Of a DNA stretch of 17,171 nucleotides, positions 12,771-17,171 are shown piece by piece; position 1 is the first letter of the stretch, and each line of letters begins with the position of its first letter. This stretch comes from an uncultured Ruminococcus sp. (GTDB lineage Bacteria > Bacillota > Clostridia > Oscillospirales > Acutalibacteraceae), in the NCBI GenBank assembly GCA_902767285.1, contig CACXHC010000145.1, positions 1-17,171 of the forward strand, in the 5' to 3' direction. The notes under the pieces were generated by a model. It was given only the letters and a program-made list of their open reading frames with translations, had not been told where the DNA came from and made no database searches. The position numbers were made by a program, and so were the translations under genes.

Positions 12771-15210
12771 AATTAAAGGTTATACAGCTGAAGATATGGG
12801 TTCTATGCCCGTTGTTGCATTAAAAGGAGTTGTAATGTTCCCAAGCTCTGTTCTTCATGTTGAATTTGAACTCGATTTCAATATAAAGGCAGTCGAGAAG
12901 GCACTTCAAACAAACAGACTCGTTTTTGTAACTGCTCAAAAAGACCCAATGATCATTTTTCCTTTTTATGACAACCAGCTTTACGAAACAGGTGTTGTTG
13001 CAAGAGTAGTTCAGTCGAGCAACAATCCCAAAGCGAAATTTATAAAAGTTGTTCTTGAGGGCGTTTCAAGGGCTGTTGCTTATAATATGGAATATGTAGA
13101 TGAGTCGAACAATCCTGATTTCTTTAGGGCTGACATAGTAAAATATACATACCACGAGCATGAGCCGACTATTGAAGAAGTCGCCAAAACGCGTTTGGTA
13201 AAAATGATTTTTTCGGAGTATGTTAATCTCAGCCTTTCCAAAATTTCCCATGATATAGAACTCAAAGTAAAAAACGAAACTTCGGCGGAAAAGATAACCA
13301 ATTTTGTGGCGTTCCATGCTGTTTCGGATTACGAATCCAAACAAGAAATCCTTGAGGAATTTGACGTCGAAAAACGTCTGGAAATATTGATAAACACGCT
13401 CAAAAAAGGAAATAAAATTTTGGTTATCCAAAGGGGCATTATTGAGAGAACTAATGAGCTTATGGAAGATAATCAGAAGGAGTTTTTCCTGCGTGAGCAG
13501 ATACGAGCTATAAGGGAAGAACTCGGCGACTCCGATTTGGACGTTGACGCCGATTATATGATGAAAATTGAAAAACTCGAAATAGACGATTCCATAAAAG
13601 AAACTTTGAAGAAAGAAGCAAGAAGGCTGGCTCATTTGCCTGACGCATCTCAGGAAGCGTATGTAATTCAGCTTTATTTAGACACCTGCCTTTCTTTGCC
13701 GTGGAATACTTCGTCAAAGGACAAAATCGATATAAAATCGGTTGAAAAAGCTCTTGAAAAAAATCATTATGGTTTGAAAGATATAAAGGAAAGAATGCTT
13801 GAATATCTTGCTGTAAGAAAATTATCTCCTGAAGTAAAAGGTCAGATAATTTGTCTTGTAGGCCCTCCCGGAGTGGGAAAAACGTCTATTGCCCAGTCTA
13901 TCGGAGCGGCGATAAACAAAAAGGTTGAGAGAGTCGCTCTGGGCGGAATCCGTGACGAAGCCGAAATCAGAGGTCATAGGCGTACTTATGTTGCCGCTAT
14001 GCCCGGCAGAATCATTTCTTCCATTATATCGGCAAAAACTAACAATCCGCTTATTATTCTTGACGAAATAGACAAATTATCATCTGACTACAAGGGCGAC
14101 CCGACAAGTGCGTTGCTGGAAGTTCTCGACCCCGAGCAGAATTACACATTCAAAGACCATTATATTGACCTTCCGTTTGATTTGAGCAACGTAATGTTCA
14201 TTACAACGGCTAACGACAAAAACAATATTCCAAAACCGCTTCTTGACAGAATGGAAGTTATCGAAATAGGCAGTTATACGAGGGAAGAGAAATATCATAT
14301 TGCGAAAAAACATCTTATTCCAAAGCAGCTTGTTAACTGCGGTCTTGACTCGGATTTGTGCAAATTCTCCTCAAGTGTAATTTACGATATTATCGATGGA
14401 TACACAAGCGAAGCCGGGGTGAGAAATCTTGAAAGAACGATTGCCTCTGTTATGAGAAAAGTAGCCAAATGCGTTGCCGAAAGTTCAGAGAAAAAAACTT
14501 ACAAGATAGACTCCAAAAATATAGAAAAATATCTCGGCCCACGAAAGTATAAAAATGAAGATTTGCCTCCCGTTCACACGGTCGGACTTGTTAACGGTCT
14601 TGCGTGGACAGCGGTAGGCGGAGTTACTCTGCCAATAGAAGCGGCGGTTGTTGATGGTACGGGAAAAACAATCATAACAGGTTCTTTGGGCGATGTTATG
14701 AAAGAATCCGCACAAATAGCGATTACCTGTGTTCGTGAAAGAGCTAAGGAACTCGGCATTGACCCGGATTTTTACAAGAATATGGATATTCATGTTCACG
14801 CACTTGAGGGAGCTGTTCCGAAAGACGGCCCCTCAGCCGGAATAACCATGACTACGGCGATAGTATCAGCACTCACGAAAAAGCCTGTGAACAGATTTGT
14901 TGCTATGACAGGTGAAATTTCACTTCGTGGGCGAGTTCTCCCGATAGGCGGTTTGAAAGAAAAGGCGATGGGAGCATACAAAGCCGGCGTTAAAACTATG
15001 ATAATCCCCAAAGACAACGAGTCTGACGTTGTCGAAATCGATGAAGATATACGAGATCAACTGAAAATACTTCCGGTTGAAACTATTGATGAAGTATTCG
15101 AGATCGCGTTTTTGGTAGATAAAGACGGGTCATCAGCCGAGGGGAAAAAGAACTCCTCCAAAAAGAAAAAATCCTCGGTCAAGAACGACGATACCAGAAC
15201 AACGGTTTAA
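12751..15210 (+). CDS. lon: Lon protease (LonA type)
   Basis: This ATP-dependent cytoplasmic protease degrades misfolded and regulatory proteins. The 819-residue length fits LonA. An N-terminal substrate-binding LON domain (about 15-215) is followed by a helical linker. The AAA+ module has Walker A GPPGVGKT (371-378) and Walker B IILDEID (435-441). The C-terminal peptidase carries the Ser695 (PKDGPSAG) and Lys738 (GGLKEKAMGA) dyad, spaced 43 residues apart as in E. coli Lon. There is no transmembrane segment, unlike LonB. A lysine/serine-rich tail of about 30 residues ends the protein. The start overlaps the methyltransferase 3' end by 20 nt. engB begins 13 nt after the stop, as expected for the lon-ysxC pair of Firmicutes. 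No CtsR or CIRCE operator is visible upstream. Confidence 0.97.
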   Translation: MIEKMAEIKGYTAEDMGSMPVVALKGVVMFPSSVLHVEFELDFNIKAVEKALQTNRLVFVTAQKDPMIIFPFYDNQLYETGVVARVVQSSNNPKAKFIKVVLEGVSRAVAYNMEYVDESNNPDFFRADIVKYTYHEHEPTIEEVAKTRLVKMIFSEYVNLSLSKISHDIELKVKNETSAEKITNFVAFHAVSDYESKQEILEEFDVEKRLEILINTLKKGNKILVIQRGIIERTNELMEDNQKEFFLREQIRAIREELGDSDLDVDADYMMKIEKLEIDDSIKETLKKEARRLAHLPDASQEAYVIQLYLDTCLSLPWNTSSKDKIDIKSVEKALEKNHYGLKDIKERMLEYLAVRKLSPEVKGQIICLVGPPGVGKTSIAQSIGAAINKKVERVALGGIRDEAEIRGHRRTYVAAMPGRIISSIISAKTNNPLIILDEIDKLSSDYKGDPTSALLEVLDPEQNYTFKDHYIDLPFDLSNVMFITTANDKNNIPKPLLDRMEVIEIGSYTREEKYHIAKKHLIPKQLVNCGLDSDLCKFSSSVIYDIIDGYTSEAGVRNLERTIASVMRKVAKCVAESSEKKTYKIDSKNIEKYLGPRKYKNEDLPPVHTVGLVNGLAWTAVGGVTLPIEAAVVDGTGKTIITGSLGDVMKESAQIAITCVRERAKELGIDPDFYKNMDIHVHALEGAVPKDGPSAGITMTTAIVSALTKKPVNRFVAMTGEISLRGRVLPIGGLKEKAMGAYKAGVKTMIIPKDNESDVVEIDEDIRDQLKILPVETIDEVFEIAFLVDKDGSSAEGKKNSSKKKKSSVKNDDTRTTV

Positions 15211-15223
15211 CGGGGTGCGTTTT

Positions 15224-15823
15224 ATGAATTTTAATAATGCGGATTTTGAATTTGCCGTTGGTTCGGCATCTCAGCTAAAAAAGTCCGAACTGCCCGAGGT
15301 GATATTCTCGGGCAGGAGCAACGTTGGCAAATCTTCGCTTATAAACAAGCTGGTAAACAGAAAGGCGCTTGCGAGAGTGAGTGCCACTCCCGGAAAAACC
15401 GCAACAATAAATTTTTTCAAAGTAGATAATTTTCATCTTGTTGACTTGCCCGGATACGGATATGCAAAAGTATCGAAATCGGAAAAAGAGAGATGGGCGA
15501 AGCTGATGGAAGGCTATTTTAATCAGGACAGACGATTTGCGTTGGTTGTTCAGATAATAGATATGCGTCACGCTCCATCTAATGATGATATGGACATGAT
15601 AAAATATCTTTCATCGAAGGGATTTCCGTTTATAATAGTTCTTACAAAGAAAGACAAGTTGAAAAAGACACAGCAAATCAAGCGTCTTGAGGAACTCGAA
15701 AAAGAGCTTGCGGAATTTCAAGATGTGCCGAAATTTCCGTTTTCGGCAGTTACCGGAGAGGGTGCCGAAGATATAAGAAATTATATAGAAAAATGCGTTA
15801 ATGAATGTAGTTCCAAATTATAA
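15224..15823 (+). CDS. engB: Ribosome-biogenesis GTP-binding protein EngB/YsxC
   Basis: This small GTPase is needed for late assembly of the large ribosomal subunit. The G motifs are G1 GRSNVGKS (30-37), a Thr-containing switch I (ATPGKTATINF), G3 DLPGYGYAKV, G4 TKKDKL and G5 SAVTGEG. The length of 199 residues is close to B. subtilis YsxC (195). The ATG at 15224 is chosen because GGGGTG (15212-15217) lies 6 nt upstream. An in-frame GTG at 15215 is part of that ribosome binding site. It is immediately downstream of lon and almost certainly co-transcribed with it. Confidence 0.95.
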   Translation: MNFNNADFEFAVGSASQLKKSELPEVIFSGRSNVGKSSLINKLVNRKALARVSATPGKTATINFFKVDNFHLVDLPGYGYAKVSKSEKERWAKLMEGYFNQDRRFALVVQIIDMRHAPSNDDMDMIKYLSSKGFPFIIVLTKKDKLKKTQQIKRLEELEKELAEFQDVPKFPFSAVTGEGAEDIRNYIEKCVNECSSKL

Positions 15824-15847
15824 AAAGTAAAACGGAGGAGATTTTTT

Positions 15848-17053
15848 ATGAAGAAAATCGTTGCCGTAATATTGGCGGCGTGTGTTATGCTTTCAGCTAC
15901 TTCATGTAATTTTTTGATAAAAAACGATGAACAGCAATTTGATTATCCTGTAACTGTCGGAAATCTCGTTATTGAAAAAGCTCCGAGCAACATAGCGGTT
16001 CTGAGCGAAAATTTAGCTGATATAGTTATCGCCTGCGGATACGAGGGCAAACTTTCGGCGAGGAGTGACTCATGCGGTCAAGAGATTTTGTCGCCCCTGC
16101 CGTCCGTAGGAACGGCCGACAGCCCCGACATGGGTGTTATAAGCAGTCTTGGAATAGATCTTATACTTGCCGACAGTTGCTTTGATGATAAAACAGCGGA
16201 ACAGCTCGAAAAAATGGGAGTATCGTATCTTGTAATGAGGTCTGCCGATGATATTAATTCCATGAGCAAGTTATACAGTAATGTTGCGGCATCAGTTGCG
16301 GGCGGATACACGGGAAAACTTCAGGCATTAAAAACATTCGAGGAATTTCGTAATGCACTTGAAAATATCAAATCGAGCGTATCTGACGAGAATGTAGTTT
16401 CGACAGTTTGTTATATTTATGATGTCAGCGATGACGAATGTGTAGTTGCATACGGTCATGATTTTGCGGATCAGCTTTTCGAGTATGCAGGACTCACCAA
16501 TATAGCCGCCGCCGATGATGACGGCGTTATTGGAATAGACACGTTGCTGAAAGGCAATCCCGACACTATATTTTGTGACTCAGGTATTTTGAAAAAAATT
16601 TCGGAGCATAACGATTTGAAATCACTCAAAGCGATTTCGAAAGAAACGATTTACGAAATTCCGGCAAAATTTTTTGAACTTCAGGGAGCAAGCTGTATTC
16701 AGATAACAGATTTTATGGCGGCAAAAACACATTCTTCTTATGTACAGGTTCAGGAGTGGCCCGACGAACTCTTGATAAAGCAGAAAGAAAATCAGCCCCC
16801 AAAGGAGAAGTACGAGCCTCCATTTGAACCGGAGCCGGATATATATTATATGGTGGGCGAGTCGTATGATGCCATAATGTATATTGAGGAGCGTCTTGCA
16901 CAGCTCGGATATTTCAGCGATGAGCCGGATCAGGATTACACCGAAGAAACAGCCGAAGCAGTGGGCAGATTCCAAGCCGCTAATTCCATCGAAGTTACCG
17001 GCGTTGCCGATTATACTACACTTAAAATCCTTTTATCTGAGCTTGCTAAGTAG
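15848..17053 (+). CDS. Lipoprotein: BtuF/FecB-like substrate-binding domain fused to a peptidoglycan-binding domain
   Basis: The 401-residue precursor begins with a signal peptide MKKIVAVILAACVMLSATSC, with lipidated Cys20 at the end of the lipobox. Residues about 40-300 read as the two-lobed helical-backbone binding fold of metal-chelate/vitamin B12 ABC transporters: IAVLSENLADIVIACGYEGK, then DLILADSC, then PDTIFCDSG. A Pro/Glu-rich linker (about 311-334) leads to residues 335-401, which match the PG_binding_1 pattern: an IEERLAQLGYF helix, TAEAVGRFQAANSI, and a final VTGVADYTTLKILL. It is expected on the outer face of the membrane, with the C-terminus reaching the cell wall. GGAGGAG precedes the ATG by 6 nt. 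It starts 24 nt after engB. No permease or ATPase gene follows within the window, and the ligand is unknown. Confidence 0.8.
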   Translation: MKKIVAVILAACVMLSATSCNFLIKNDEQQFDYPVTVGNLVIEKAPSNIAVLSENLADIVIACGYEGKLSARSDSCGQEILSPLPSVGTADSPDMGVISSLGIDLILADSCFDDKTAEQLEKMGVSYLVMRSADDINSMSKLYSNVAASVAGGYTGKLQALKTFEEFRNALENIKSSVSDENVVSTVCYIYDVSDDECVVAYGHDFADQLFEYAGLTNIAAADDDGVIGIDTLLKGNPDTIFCDSGILKKISEHNDLKSLKAISKETIYEIPAKFFELQGASCIQITDFMAAKTHSSYVQVQEWPDELLIKQKENQPPKEKYEPPFEPEPDIYYMVGESYDAIMYIEERLAQLGYFSDEPDQDYTEETAEAVGRFQAANSIEVTGVADYTTLKILLSELAK

Positions 17054-17060
17054 ATTGGGC

Positions 17061-17109
17061 TTTTTTTCTCTTCTTTTTTTTGAAAAAAAAAGAAGCAAAA
17101 AAAACTTTT
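17061..17109. repeat. A/T homopolymer hairpin after the lipoprotein gene
   Basis: CTTC plus T8 (17070-17081) pairs with A9 plus GAAG (17083-17095). It is flanked by T7 (17061-17067) on the left and A8 (17097-17104) on the right, which can extend the stem past a small internal loop. The 28 nt at 17082-17109 match the reverse complement of 9547-9574 exactly. It may act as the 3' end of the lipoprotein transcript, although the T-rich strand lies upstream of the loop. The remaining bases to 17171 are AT-rich, with no feature that I can support. Confidence 0.6.
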
Positions 17110-17171
17110 ACTATATAAATTTTAGGTGTTTAAACGAATATTCCTTAAACTTAAACAAATCCGACTGCAAA

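Overview
The window looks like a chromosomal segment of a low-GC Gram-positive gut bacterium, most likely a Clostridia member near Ruminococcus/Oscillospiraceae. This rests on AT-rich codon use, strong purine-rich ribosome binding sites, a Sec/lipobox lipoprotein, and the order tig-clpP-clpX-lon-engB, which is a Firmicutes housekeeping arrangement. The species call is inference; no rRNA is present.

Left part (1-5068): after an A/T-rich hairpin (1-64) come a strong promoter, a tRNA-Arg(CCT) gene and its terminator. Six tightly packed minus-strand genes then read toward the tRNA. In transcription order they are a one-TM small protein, a two-TM coiled-coil protein, a TPR-like/coiled-coil protein, a coiled-coil protein whose C-terminal half resembles a P-loop-less FtsK-family domain, a GMP synthase that has only the ATP-pyrophosphatase and dimerisation parts, and a NucS-like/DUF5655 protein. 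The first four form a compact cassette of unknown function, with short gaps and one ATGA overlap. It is the best candidate here for an undescribed system.

Middle (5100-8117): a peptidase-E-like (S51) serine hydrolase is divergent from the cassette. Threonine synthase (thrC) follows, with a clear promoter whose -35 box lies in a 12-bp dyad. A calcineurin-like metallophosphoesterase overlaps thrC by one base.

Right part (8147-15823): this is a protein quality-control cluster of trigger factor, ClpP, ClpX, Lon and the ribosome-assembly GTPase EngB. A cytosine-C5 methyltransferase closely resembling M.HhaI (predicted target GCGC) sits between clpX and lon, and its 3' end overlaps the lon start. 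A folded palindromic repeat lies just upstream of it. By hand count GCGC occurs only once in the 17 kb, against about 190 other GCG trinucleotides.

End (15848-17171): a lipoprotein joins a BtuF/FecB-like substrate-binding domain to a C-terminal peptidoglycan-binding domain. An A/T hairpin follows it, and 28 nt of that hairpin recur inverted in the tig-clpP spacer. No integrase, transposase, CRISPR array or restriction endonuclease gene was seen.
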